DNA from: Chondrilla cf. caribensis
Taxonomy: Eukaryota; Porifera; Demospongiae; Chondrillida; Chondrillidae
Reading direction: 5' to 3'
Assembly (NCBI GenBank): GCA_964020155.1
Contig: OZ026555.1
Span: 2,677,282-2,741,281, forward strand
DNA length: 64,000 nt
A model generated the notes under the pieces. The model did no database searches. It had not been told where the DNA came from and worked only from the letters and a program-made list of their open reading frames with translations. This document shows, piece by piece, positions 38,294 through 49,311 of the stretch (positions are counted from its first letter, which is position 1; each line of letters opens with the position of its first letter). Made by a program: the position numbers and the translations under genes.

Positions 38294-41200
38294 AATCAAA
38301 CTGTTAACCGAATTACAGTTAACAGATTGATAATGCAAGGAGTATGTAAGAATGTGATACCGTGTGTGTATTAATTACTCTGTAGGAGTAACCGACAGTA
38401 TATATTGAGACTTGATGTCACATTAACAATAGGCAGTTAAGTTTTTTATATGTGGTAGGATCTGAGAAAAGGGGGAATATCGCTCTGTTATGTAAACAGA
38501 GATACGGGTCAAAACATGTTTTCATGTAATTTTTTTCGATTTTTTTTCTGCAATAAATCCAATCTAAACATTTAGTAGAACGTTCCCTGAAAGTGCAGAG
38601 ACCATTCGAACTTGCGTTTCGGAGCTATGGCTGATTTATTGTTTATCGAAAATACGCCATTTTATTTGATAAGAAGTTATGCGGTTACTGCCGTGTACTC
38701 TATTGTAATGACCTAAAGATAGCTAGCCGATAAGCATGGCTGAATTTCGAATACTTTACTTCTTCATTTAACACATAAGTAATAATAAATAATATAGCCC
38801 GGATGATGTCACAAATTATATGAAGATATACGGAATGTTCGGAAGTAAGCCTATACTCACCATTTCTCGGAAATGTGGTTTTGTTAAGCATAACATACTT
38901 TCACGTGTATCTTTGGAACTGAATTAGCTATATGGAAATTTCAAGCAACATTCTGTAGATTAGTATACATGTTTCAACTAGGTATGGTTAACTCGGAATC
39001 GATTGTTAGCGCGATATTACCCCTTTCTCAGATCCTGTCACATATTTGTATTCAGTTAACTGATAAGTGTTGCAAGTTGGCATAAGTACCTATTTGTAGC
39101 ATTGATACCATAAACACTGCTAACACAAACTATGCATATCAGATGTGTAATAATTATGTATATATGTACTTACCATGGGATTCCCCAATAAAATTCCGGT
39201 GGTCAGCAATACAAATCAAGTGTTGTATATTTTGGGAAGATGACAATTCCTTCATAAGCACTTTCACAATAGACATCAGTGACTTGAAGATACTTGTCTC
39301 ATTCTGTACCTACATGTGTATGGATCAAGACGATAAGTCAGTACATAATTTAGAAGATTAGAAGTACAATGTGTTCAATAAAAATACACTTCATGTTAAT
39401 TGCATTTGACCCGTCGTGAATTACAGTGACATTACAAAGTACAGAGAATACAGTGGAACCTGTCTAATGTGGTGAGCTGTATGACAACTCATTTCCTGCA
39501 TGGGCTGGATAAGACAGGTGGCTGTATTATCAAGACAGCAATGTATGTAAAACATGGCAGATGTGTATTAAGGACTTGATCAAGGTGACCACTTCAGACA
39601 GGTAACCATCCTAGGGAGGTGGCTATTCATACAGGTTCTACAGTAATATACATACAGTACATACATAGCTATTCAGTAAAAATGATCTGTCTTATACTTA
39701 CAGTAATCCTCTTAGGTAAGGATAACTTCACAGTTTTCCACTTGGCATCAGAATCCCCCTGGAAATGTATAATGCATATCATAAATGATTATACAACTGT
39801 AGTGCATGCATACACCACTAAAAGCCTTGAAATCATCTTTTACTAGCATACAACCATGCATAAATAACACAGTATTACACACGCCTGTAAAACAACACAT
39901 GTGCAACACACACTTTGCATGATCTAGTATGTGTCCCTGTGTAAACACCATGTATGTGCAATGATAAAATTTAAGTACAATAGTGAGATGGTCTTGGTTT
40001 CACATACATACCGTATATTCTCTAAAAATTCGTCACACCTCGTTTCACAAAAACTTCGTCTGACGAGAGAATTTAGAGTTGTTCCCCTAACCTTGAGAAC
40101 AGCTGACGAAACCTTAGAATCGGCGACGAATACTTAGAGATGTGACGAAGTTTTGGAGTTTCACTTTTCACTTTACGTACAACTGTGATAAAATGGCGCC
40201 CTCGCCCGAAAAATGCATCTTCTGCTCTGGTGTCGATGGAGTGTACGGCAAATCGGGCAAACGGGGAGAGCGAGGTGTCTCGAAGTACTCTGGTGAATCC
40301 TGAAGCTCTGATGCCATTTTGGCAGTCTGACCAAAGTGAAGACAAGGTTAACAAACACAAACCACATGAGGTTGACAATTGTCAGATGACAAAATATTAG
40401 AAAACATGACGAAATTTTAGAAAATGTCTATTTCGTCAAATTTTAGAGACGTTTTTGACACAAACAAGAGTGACGAAATTTTGGAGGGACGAATTTTTAG
40501 AGAATATACGGTAATATCATAATTTAGTGGATAATGAACACTGGGTGGAGCTTAGTAGACAAAAGGTGTAGTACATACACATGTAGGTGGTGATACAGAT
40601 GAACAGTATTGTGTCACACACAGTGCACAATAACGCAAGAGTTTGTGTGAGTTTACATGTATCTGTAACATATATTTTAAATAGCCTGCAATGATGCCAG
40701 ATGATGTGAAAACAAACAAATAAATTATTTGTGAAATTACCTGTTGACATTATATAAGTAATTAATAGGAAGACAGGAAATGGTGTAAATTGTCTCAAGC
40801 AACTATTTGCAATATGATTTGCATGTGGGACATGTCTGATTGCAATTTTAGGGCTTCCATGCAGTGATCGCTGATTTCCACGTAATTTCCTTTACTTTTT
40901 TCCTTCATCTCAATAACATTCGAGAAAAAATCCAAAGTTTTTGAAGCATTTTCAGGTATGACTTTAGTAAGATAACGTTCATTTTCAAAGATTTGGTGCT
41001 GTACTTTTAGATATATGGAAACATTTAGAAGACGCACCAAAATATGGAAAAGTTGCCCGCAATCTTTAAAAATGCCTCCGAGACCATCTAAGAACATATT
41101 CGAATAGCTGGTGAGATTTGTAAACAATTGTATGCGGGGAAATTTGATATTTCAAACTATTTTGGAGAATCAGAAAGAAAACTACACAGTATATTGCATA

Positions 41201-44200
41201 ATAGCACATTTTCATGATGTTTCAACTTTTTTATGTTAGTGTTTTCCACATTTTGCCATGTTCAGTTGAGTAGTTTCATACCAATTTTGTATCCTGTTGC
41301 ATGGGTATTCTTAATTTGTTTCAACAATGTATAAACAGTGTGTGTGAGCTTACACACCAAGATATACCTATTAATTAATTAATCGATAGGTAGATCTGGG
41401 TATGATTACTTCATTATCTGGAAGCACTTTTGATTTTGTTCAGATTTGTTTCTTTGATTTGTGTACACATGGTACTTTTTCCTCAGTTCATGGTAATCAT
41501 TGATGAACCAGAAGATTCTCCTATATCAGATAAGAGCAAAGCTCTTTTAGACAAGATACTATGGAGGTAAAAGTACCATGATTCAATAAGGCATGAATTT
41601 TGGCAGGTTTCTTTGTCAATATTGCATGGGGATAACAACAATATTGAGGCAAAACTACAGTACTCATTCTCTAGTCTTTCTTCATTCAATACCTCTTTTT
41701 ACTTTCATGATTTCTTCGATTTCCATTATCCACTACAAGCAACAATACTAAACTGAAGCACTATAGAATACACTAATTTCCAGCTATATACCACCAAGGC
41801 TCCAACCCTGTGGTATATATGATACACATGATGGAAAAACCTGACATACCTAATGTAATAACGGCAAAATTACGATTATGTTATGACGAATTTATGCTAC
41901 GTTATGTCATTACAAAAGAATTATGATATGGTTGGAAATTCGATGTACGATTTCAATATGGTCAAATTACAATTAAACTACGATATTATGAATAAAAAAT
42001 AAAACTACGATTCTACTATTAGATTATATGTATCTACAGGAGAATTACAATAACTACGATCTGCATCTACTTTATGATTCTGCTACATTTATGTTACTAT
42101 GTCGAATAATTAATAAACAAAATAGTTGTCATTAAGATAAAAAGCAAAAATTCTTCTGCACATTTCCCTAGTATAATATTGTATAACAGTAGTGATTCTG
42201 GACCATACCTTAATGCATGGATCCTCTGTGGTGATCTCAAGGGCATTGATTAACCCTTTCACAAAATATAAGAGTAGCCTTTCAGTTGGGAAATCATCAG
42301 AAATCTGCAATTATAACAAACACAATTAAACCTTACATAGTAAAATCAATTTCTGCAAAATAGTACAATAATAACATATTTTCACAGTACAGTCTGCATG
42401 AATACAGCCATTGGAAACAATTTCAAGTGCTGCATACAGCCTTTAAAATAAGATTATGTATTAAAAATCCAAACTTGATACATACGGTAGGAGGCAAAAG
42501 TTTATTCCTGTACATTTCAGAAAAATGCCTTTCCATATTTGTTTCTACAGTAGCGAATATGAATAAAAGAGAAACGGAATACCATTTACATGAAAATGGC
42601 AGGCAAATGTGCAAGGTGTTGATCGGAACTAATCGGAAGGGTCGCCTATAAATTTGAGAAAACACTTTTAATAGATTTATGTCCTTGATCCCCTCCTCTT
42701 GAAGACAGTGGCTATATAATTGTTGGAGTCTGGGTTAGAGTTAAAGAAGATGATCCTGCACTTAGTGCATTCGTTGAAGAATGGCATACCGCTAAAACGT
42801 CTATGTCACACTTTAATTCTTAACACTAACAGCATTTATGTCACACTTCAATTGATTAATGACGGTAACTGAAATTCTTTGATAGTAACACAGTTTAAAT
42901 GGAATAGCATTATACAAAAATAATATAGCATTTTACAAAAGAAAGACTGCATGAAACGAAACTAAATGAAACGGCGTTTCATATTCATCTTTACGAAACA
43001 GAACAGGAAACAACTTTTGCCTCCTACCATACCAATGTTCCACATGTTCACAATTTTTTCCAATGTAACTTGATACATACAAATGGTTCACGTGAGCAAT
43101 GTCTGTCAAATTATAAATTGTATTTATGCCATAGATAGAGCAATATCTTAAAAAGTAATTCAAATTGACAAACTTGTGAGGATACTACCCCTCACACTCA
43201 CACAATTATTTCATAGTCCCTCAAAGACCTACACTGAAGTCAAAGTGCACGTTGAATCCATTTTAGGTGAATCCCAGTCTAAAGTCTCAGTACTATGAAA
43301 CTGGCCATGTATTCACAGAATATTATTTCTCTCATATAAATTAAGAGTTACTGTAACAGTTGTAATACTTCTCTGCAACAGCAACCATCAATGGAAATCA
43401 AAGTGACCAGTTACAGGTGGGTTTCAAAGGATGAATGAGGAAACCATGGCTGTGCTACAGATGCCTATGCCTGGAATCACATAATGTGTAAGTTGGTTGG
43501 TTACAAGGCTTATGCATGACTGGTCAGTACTCATACTCAGCCTGTTACTAATTTAACAGTTACTTTGAAATCAGATGTGACACTGAACTCCAGCCAATCC
43601 AGTGCTGCTGCCTTTCTACAGAGTAGTTCCTCATCCACTTTTCCTACTGAACCTTTACGGTCTGTAACATTTATCTGCAGGAACAATAAAACTTCACACT
43701 CTCGAATCTCTATATAACTGTGAAAATATATCCTGTACAGCAGGAAATTTTGGTAAGTTTTTTGTGCTCCTTAATCCAAGAAACATTGCCGACTTTAGTA
43801 GCTTTGGTGTCCATACATGGAAAATGCCAACTTGCAATGATATTATTGTACTATAATTATTATATTAATATTGATTACACTTTTACCCTGATGTTCTAGG
43901 TCTAATCTTTGAGTACGCACAGTGCACCCAGCCATAAACGTCCAAAAGAGCCGATTGTAGAACATGCAAATATTTCGGTTTGAAACTTTCAAACAGATCA
44001 ATTTGAAAACTGACATCGAAGATAGATTAAAGCTCATTAATAGTAAGTTTGAAACTTTGGGCAATTTTACTCTGACAGATTTGATGAGTGTCGCATGAAT
44101 AACAAAACTACCAGAATTAACAATAATTATTAACACATTAATTATTTCAACTACTCCGTACATTCCCATATAAATTTGCCTGTTGTATATATATTTAAGG

Positions 44201-47200
44201 CATAGGCTTGTGTATAAATTTACAGAGGCTTTTAGGCAATACATGTTTTATATTGCAGATAGCTGCAATTATACTTGTGATTATACGCTGTGCAGGAAAG
44301 TTTTCAGCACTGGGATTAAATGCTCAATCAGGATAACTGATTGATATTGTTCAGTATAAACATGTATCTAAAACATTACAGAGTAAAAAGCAATAAAATC
44401 ATCATTGTTCAAAACTTATACTAAAACTAATTTATTGCGGGGGTGTTATTACTGATAATTTTTTCAGAAAATGCTTATTCTGCATGTGGAAACACTTATA
44501 ATTGAAACAAAGCAACAAATGCTGCTGAATATGCTGAATTTGTACATTTTCAATACTTCCACAATAGTTTCATGCTGAAAAGGACCTGTGTACTTTCTAG
44601 TCAATATAATAGCGACATCACCGTCTGAACAAGTTAAAACTGATACATAACAGCTAAATTCTACTTTTATATATTGTCTGTCACCACAGGATACTTTTGG
44701 GTAAAGTTCATTCTTGATATCACAAAAAGTTCAATATAATACTCTACTAACGTACAAAATCATTTGTGCTTTTGTTACCAACATGCCAAAAATATTGTGA
44801 ACTAATTTGAAAGGACAGTTTGTCAGTCGTTAGCAACAGTAATCCTCCCCTGGATCGCAAAGATCTTTGTACCATTGTATGGATGCTAAATCAAGCTTCA
44901 TTGTTAAATCTACAATGGAAACATAGCGGCCATAAGTTTTTTGGAAGTTTATGGTTGGGTGCACTGAACACACATTAATTTTAATCATCACTGCTAAGCT
45001 ACTGTAAAGTTGCAACACAGACATAATACATTGTTATGATACATGCTGAGAACATAATTCTGACTCACCATCCCATCTATGATCAATTTTTTCAAGTCAC
45101 ATTTCAATAGAACATCAGTTACAATGTAAACTGGTACATGACCAAGCCTGGCACAAGTGATACTGCTGTTTGGTGGCAACGTTTCGGAGAATAACTTCCA
45201 ATCTATGGCAAAGAACCCAATTGTAAATACAGTAGTATTGAAAAATCACAACTTGGTTTACGTGCAATACTCTTGGTTGGGAAATACACATACAGACATG
45301 TAAATCTGGAAATGATTCAAGTATTAACAAAGAGACTTACAGGTATTCAGGGGAGTTAATTTTGTTTTTAAGGTGGTGGGTGGTTTACCGCCTACTCGAA
45401 AGTCAGCGACTTTTAATAAGCCTTATCTTTTGGTCACAGAAGGTGTTCATAAACATGTTATAATTATACTTCTTATATCCATTGAATTTTAATGTTTAGG
45501 AGTGTTTAGAAGCAAAAGAAGTCAATGGTGCCTCTTTTCATTTAGACTCGTTTTGCACGTTTCTCGTAAGTTATGAACATTACACATGTCTGATACACAC
45601 TAGTACGAAACTATAACCTAACATTCCATGCCATTACATTACTTACATTATATTACAAGTTCTATTACTTTTTGTTTTCTGGAAATACACAATTGCCATC
45701 TATTTTAAAATCAACGCAGTCATCCAACCTTTCTGTTTGTGCGCTTGTAATTTTACCAATCAAATTTGTAACGTACGATCATTGTTCAGACTTGGTTACG
45801 GGCTATGATGACAAAATTTAACGGATATCCCATATTTTGAATTAATAAACTGTCAAAACATATAAAATTCATGTTCCTACTAGGTGCCTGTACAGTCACA
45901 TTATATTCATTAATGGTAATGAGATTCATACATTCCACTGCAAATGGCCCCTGACCCGCCGCCTTAAAAAAAATAGTGGTGATATCATAGTGGTGGTGTA
46001 GCATTATTGTGGTGAACCACAACAGTGCTAAATGCACACAACGAAAAATCCTTCTTTGGGAAATAGAAATTCCAATTTACCAATAGCGGATCCCCAAATA
46101 TGCATGGTATGAACAATAGTATATATCACCTGACAAGATATTTTCAATGGCACATACTCTCAACTGTAATCTCATGTCAATTTGAAAAGATATGTGCAAA
46201 AAGTTTCAAACCCTTACTGCAATATACCTTGTTGGTGAAGCTGAGAAAATGACAATGAATCCACAGAATTGGATGCATGAAGGGACCTCATCATGTCCAT
46301 CAGTGGTTCTCCAATCTTCAGGAGAGGCTTTGGCCCAGTGAATTTCATGCCTTTCACAGTGGGATGGTGTTTAATACAATAGTTCAATACTGTTACTTCA
46401 TAGCTTGATCTCGTGGCAATGGAAATGAGGCCATTGGGGAATATCTCAGGGAGGACTTTGGCAGCTACGTCTGGATTATCGGCCTCAAACAGGGAGATCA
46501 TCAGGAGCATCTTATGATCTTCCTCCCCAATCTTCTTCTGGCACATCTCTTGGAGGGTGCTTGTCTCGAGTTTCTTCAGCGAGGTGATTCCGGCATAATA
46601 CTTCCAGATTTCACCCATTTCCACACGTCCTAGATGCTCCTCCCATAGTGAAGCATGCTCCTTATCTGGTAGTGTGCCGATATGCACTGCAGCAAGCATC
46701 TCCTGGATGCTTTTGTGCAAGTAGTGGTAAAGGCGAATGCTACCACACTCGCGCAGTGAATCAACAACTTCAACAAAAAGCAGTCCGTATATACTGCCAC
46801 GCTTCTCGTAGTGGATCAGATTGCTAACGTCACGTTCAGTTAAAAGTAGGCGCTGTTCTGTGCTGCAACATTCAAATGCCTTCTGGCAGAGTTCGTAAAA
46901 GCCTGGGAAGTCCACTTCTGAAACAGTCAAAAGATTGTTTATGGAAATCTTTTGGCCCTCTTTACTGTTGATGAGTATGGCAATGATGTATTCCTGGTAT
47001 ATACCAGTTTGGGTCTCCGGGATACCACGATCTCCTCGCAAATAGTGAACTTTACAAACGATTTCGAGAACAATTGGAATGCGACACATTCCACAAACGT
47101 AAGGGAGCTGAAGTAGCTTCTCCTTCAGCTTCTGAGCAATTATCGTTGATTGTTCACTGACAGACAACTTCTCAAAATATTTATCAATATATTCCTCAAT

Positions 47201-49311
47201 GTGTTCTTTTGTGAACCCTAGGATTTCAACATGGCGATGGGGATTGTCCACCAAAGTAAAAAGTTCCCTACAGGTGACAGGTTGGGTTGTGATCACAACA
47301 TCACACTTGCTCAGGTACAGAGTGGGGTCATGTGTTGAAAGAAGTTTCTGAAGGAAACGGCACGACCTCAGGGATTCTTCTAGCTCATCGTAGCCATCCA
47401 AAATGAACATCACGTTTCTTCCATGACTTTGGTCGAGAGCATCACAAACATTATATCTATCGATAGATTTTGCAGTATATTTCACAAAAAGGTGCTTCAG
47501 GTCAAGTTCTTCGTCTTCTTTCATTCTGAAGATGAGTTCTCTTAGTTCAACAAGTACTACCATCTGGTAGTTGTTTGGTAGTGTCTGTGAGGATAGATCC
47601 TTGCAAAGTTGTCTTGTGAGGGTGCTCTTTCCACACCCGGGTGCTCCACTGATCACAATTCTACGTCCAGTGGACGGTTCGTCATCTCCAAAATCAAGAA
47701 ATTCTTCATATTTTATTGATCCTGATTTGCTATGCACAGCATCAATGCCTTGCATAGTGGCTTGAAGAAAGTCACTGATTTGCATCTTGTTCTTCAAAAT
47801 TCTCTGTCCTCTGTCAATGACTGCCAGCTCTATATATTCCAGTTTAGGACGGTCAATCTTGGCAGGTACAGGAGGGAGCCTAGCATAGTACTGCTTGAGA
47901 TGAGAGAACCATTTTTGGTAGATCTAGAAACAAGATTGGATAATTTACAGTATATTAGCATGTTACGAGGATCTATACTGTATATCAGTAAAGTATGAAA
48001 TTCAAAGTAATTGCCACAAAAAGTGAAAACAAAACACTGCACACTGTGAAATACAACTGGACTGATTTGACTGATGAATGATGTGCATTGAAAAAGAAAC
48101 CCAAAAAGTACCCAACCATTGTGCTATTAAGTACATGGGAATGAACTAATGAGACAGCTATGGACAGGAAGCCATGGTGGGGCATTAGTCAGCCTCACTA
48201 AGCTGATTGGCTATTACAAAGTGTTCCTCAAATATGTCCTATGTATTAGATGTTACATCCACTGGCAGCAATTCATTCCTGGCCATGTGTGAGGATATAC
48301 GTAGTTAATAAAAAAATTTAAATCCATGCACTTGCAATACTGGATGTCCAACATCACATTCATAGTTGTGATAATCTCCATACATTGGAATAATATTAAT
48401 ACGGGGACTATCCCTTGGCTGGATTCTATTATCAATAAATTACAATGCTGAGGAACAGAAGAGCAGAAATTAACTGAGCATGCAAGCTAGGTGCAGATAG
48501 ACTCACCAAAGAAACAGCTTCATCAGACAATTCGACTTTATGTATGACTACGGCATGTTGCTGCAAGTCTCTTTGATCCTGCAATAACATGATAAAGTAG
48601 ACAGACAGTGAAGTATGCATTGGAAATAGTGGTCCATGTGTGCATAGGACAACTATAAATATCAGATGTCTGTGTATGTAGGTATTGGTCTAGCTTGGAA
48701 AACCATGTCATTCAATTGAGAACTGTACAGTACATGTTTAGTAAAAATGAAACTAAATGAAAAATACATTTAAAATGGTAGAAAAAGAGAATTACACACA
48801 CTCATCCTCATCCTTTATACAGTAGCATAATGATGTGACTTATGTATGTTGTATTAAACAAAACTTTCATCACAGAAAAAATACTTTTATTTTGTATGTT
48901 GCAATTGCCTTACACACGACTACAATTACTACAATAAGTCCCATCAAATGCTCCAACAGTAACCACTCATAATAATAGATGCACACACAGACAGTCTCAC
49001 ACATTCAAGTAAATATTACCTGAGCAGTGACAAAAGATTGTAGCTGGTGCTCAAGTCTCTCTGCCACATCCTTATGACTATGATAGCTGTCAGCTGTGTT
49101 TATAAAGAAGCAGAACAAAGTGGTAATAATTTATACTTTATGACATAGTTGCAATATAAAGTGTGATATTCTATTGGGAATGTGTGCATTGTATGTGCAA
49201 TTATTATACTAACAGCCAATAAGCACTCACACATTATTCTCTGTATCTCAGTGATCCACCCAGGTGACCATAGGAGAATACAGCAGTGGAGCTTCTCAGG
49301 TGAATACCAAT
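22590..49311 (-). CDS. NLR-like protein: NACHT - ZU5-like - CARD (22 exons)
   Basis: Exons (high to low): 49231-49311, 49020-49093, 48507-48578, 46228-47923, 45069-45202, 43564-43674, 42209-42304, 39702-39758, 39174-39309, 37052-37215 or 35364-35527, 33802-33888, 30766-30976, 30589-30696, 29824-29894, 29465-29693, 27694-28316, 27029-27181, 26752-26968, 26462-26524, 25695-25756, 24808-24958, 23083-23196, 22590-22912. Every junction is GT-AG and phase-compatible. From the ATG at 49232-49234 the sum is 4956 bp, or 1651 residues. Order: linker, NACHT (about 140-400), helical region, Ser/Pro linker (about 950-1083), ZU5-like region (about 1084-1415), linker, CARD-like end (about 1550-1640). By family it should be a cytosolic signalling ATPase that oligomerises on a trigger. 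No LRR is recognised. Regulation is unknown. Confidence 0.8.
22913..24807. other. last introns of the NLR-like gene
   Basis: Apart from the exon at 23083-23196 (Pro/Tyr/His-rich linker) this is intron. It holds the MITE at 23690-24007, and I see nothing else of note. Confidence 0.5.
23690..24007. mobile_element. MITE in an NLR intron
   Basis: ATATGTGATCGTCTA on the left and its inverse TAGACGATCACATAT on the right, about 318 bp apart. There is no coding content. Confidence 0.6.
26165..26400. mobile_element. degenerate relative of the 38.46 kb MITE
   Basis: It starts GATCTGAGAAAA and shares a GGGTCAAAA motif, a T-rich stretch and the following motif order with the element at 38458. The right inverted end is not clear, so this may be a truncated copy. 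Confidence 0.5.
26752..28316 (-). CDS. ZU5-like region of the NLR-like gene (3 exons)
   Basis: Exons 27694-28316, 27029-27181 and 26752-26968. The first contains IEIPVNTV, GPFKLPTGYKLGSMVVYLV and LILHLAHWLSI, the pattern of a ZU5 beta domain. It is followed by a second beta-rich stretch (EIQVDGVNCLYAIAYKAGV, RYQYQVFDEE), which could be a UPA-like partner. The next exons (HQRHFYMRPITITGYEL, DWTITPPGGYES) continue a pattern I recall from sponge and cnidarian Death/CARD proteins. In vertebrates ZU5-UPA pairs precede CARD or Death domains in NLRP1, CARD8 and PIDD, where they self-cleave. I cannot identify a self-cleavage site here. Confidence 0.6.
28525..29214. mobile_element. hAT element remnant with target duplication
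   Basis: The ends are TAGTGCTGGGCGATA and the inverse TATCGCCCAGCACTA. The 8-bp flanks TTTTTGGC (28517-28524) and CTTTTGGC (29215-29222) differ by one base. The element lies in an NLR intron and keeps a piece of hAT transposase. Confidence 0.9.
28735..28878 (-). pseudogene. hAT transposase C-terminal fragment
   Basis: An open stretch reads KYLCIPTTSVLSERLFSTAG and then IVTAKRSCLDADNVVMLCF, and ends in TAA. This is the conserved hAT C-terminal dimerisation region of ZBED-type transposases. Only about 48 residues remain and the catalytic core is gone. It shows that the parent was a full hAT element. Confidence 0.85.
29895..30588. other. NLR intron, nothing recognised
   Basis: Intron between the exons at 30589 and 29894. 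The plus-strand frame at 30027-30311 has no domain or splice support. Confidence 0.5.
31736..32304. mobile_element. TA-flanked MITE (TACCGTAGTCTC family)
   Basis: The left end TACCGTAGTCTCTGTAATTT and the inverted right end TACTGTACTCTCCGTAATTT match over more than 30 bp with some differences. TA lies at both borders. The left end resembles the ends of the pogo-type element at 6709 and the MITE at 40009. The left border of the 3.4 kb tandem duplication falls in its right end. Confidence 0.8.
32489..32700. mobile_element. palindromic MITE-like element
   Basis: About 212 bp that fold on themselves: GTAATGAGGTCAGAAATATA on the left and its inverse on the right, with a centre near GATACATATATGTATC. 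It is repeated in copy 2 at about 35912-36123. The small open frames over it are not genes. Confidence 0.8.
33218..33354. mobile_element. hairpin element (GTTATACCCCACC ends)
   Basis: The arms GTTATACCCCACCTTTGCTG and the inverse CAGCAAAGGTGGGGTATAAC enclose a short loop with CTCGGGCTTCGCCCTCGG. Copy 2 of the tandem duplication keeps only the left arm, because its deletion starts in the loop. Confidence 0.8.
35364..35527 (-). CDS. duplicated NLR exon, copy 1
   Basis: 164 bp (phase 1 in, phase 0 out) with intact acceptor and donor. It reads SWISSLKQLLVPRLTSQL and then LSPAEWAAILCGVREAEDL. It encodes the same residues as the copy at 37052-37215. Only one copy can be used, because including both shifts the frame. 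Confidence 0.8.
35709..37388. repeat. tandem duplication copy 2, with internal deletion
   Basis: Nearly identical to copy 1 but lacking the counterpart of about 33277-35011 (1.7 kb, including the exon at 33802). The new junction ...AAGCAATAAC-ATGATTG... shares the bases AC with both parents. It contains a second copy (37052-37215) of the exon at 35364-35527. Confidence 0.92.
37052..37215 (-). CDS. duplicated NLR exon, copy 2
   Basis: The same 164-bp exon with the same splice sites. It is the first of the two met by the minus-strand transcript. It splices in phase from the exon at 39174-39309 and could continue directly to 33802-33888 by skipping copy 1. Confidence 0.8.
37389..38457. other. 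NLR intron with (CA)n
   Basis: Intron sequence containing a (CA)n run at 38239-38292. No exon recognised. Confidence 0.5.
38458..39035. mobile_element. MITE, GGATCTGAGAAA ends
   Basis: The left end GGATCTGAGAAAAGGGGGAA and the inverted right end GGATCTGAGAAAGGGGTAAT lie 578 bp apart in an NLR intron. I could not fix a target duplication. A related, more degenerate copy lies at 26165. Confidence 0.75.
39449..39645. mobile_element. TA-flanked MITE, TACAGTGGAACC family
   Basis: TACAGTGGAACCTGTCTAAT on the left and TACTGTAGAACCTGTATGAA (inverted) on the right, about 197 bp. Single ends of the same kind occur near 34808 and 25870. Confidence 0.7.
40009..40513. mobile_element. TA-flanked MITE with perfect 24-bp ends
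   Basis: The ends CCGTATATTCTCTAAAAATT and the exact inverse continue for 24 bp and are flanked by TA. The interior repeats GACGAAnnTTTnGAGA motifs. The small frames over it show no domain. It lies in an NLR intron. Confidence 0.9.
42483..43031. mobile_element. TA-flanked MITE, GGTAGGAGGCAAAAG ends
   Basis: GGTAGGAGGCAAAAGTTTAT on the left and the inverted right end GGTAGGAGGCAAAAGTTGTT, about 549 bp with TA at both borders. It lies in an NLR intron. Confidence 0.8.
43675..45068. other. NLR intron, unassigned frames
   Basis: Intron between the exons at 45069 and 43674. Minus-strand frames at 43843-44244 and 44830-45024 have no domain and do not fit the splicing phase. Nothing else seen. Confidence 0.4.
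45368..45967. mobile_element. TTAA-flanked MITE
   Basis: TTAA-GGTGGTGGGT on the left and CCCGCCGCC-TTAA on the right. The ends are inverted repeats of about 12 bp, the element is about 592 bp, and TTAA lies at both borders. TTAA targets are used by piggyBac and Kolobok elements. It lies in the intron after the NACHT exon and explains the stop-ended frame at 45786-46037. Confidence 0.65.
46228..47923 (-). CDS. NACHT exon of the NLR-like gene
   Basis: A single 1696-bp exon begins IYQKWFSHLKQYY and then has the linker LEYIELAVI, typical of cnidarian and sponge NLRs. Walker A is GAPGCGKST (residues 143-151 of the model). Walker B with the acidic extension is FILDGYDEL (223-231), which NLRs use for ATP hydrolysis. 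A later TTQPVTCRELF matches the sensor region, and the winged-helix part follows to SLSFSQLHQQ. There is no frameshift or stop. An acceptor TTTCTAG precedes it and a donor AAG-GTATAT ends it in phase 1. Confidence 0.92.

Noticed and set aside
40795..41127. Minus-strand frame with an AG acceptor and a stop (helical, FKDCGQLFHILVRLL)
   Set aside because: It needs two leading bases, whereas the preceding NLR exon ends in phase 0. It could be an alternative last exon or an old element; no family recognised.
43843..45024. Two minus-strand frames in an NLR intron
   Set aside because: No domain, and no splice pair that keeps the phase of the neighbouring exons.
45786..46037. Exon after the NACHT exon (AAGQGPFAVEC...)
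   Set aside because: It lies over the right end of the TTAA-flanked MITE, ends in a stop and does not fit the phase; the exon at 45069-45202 does.
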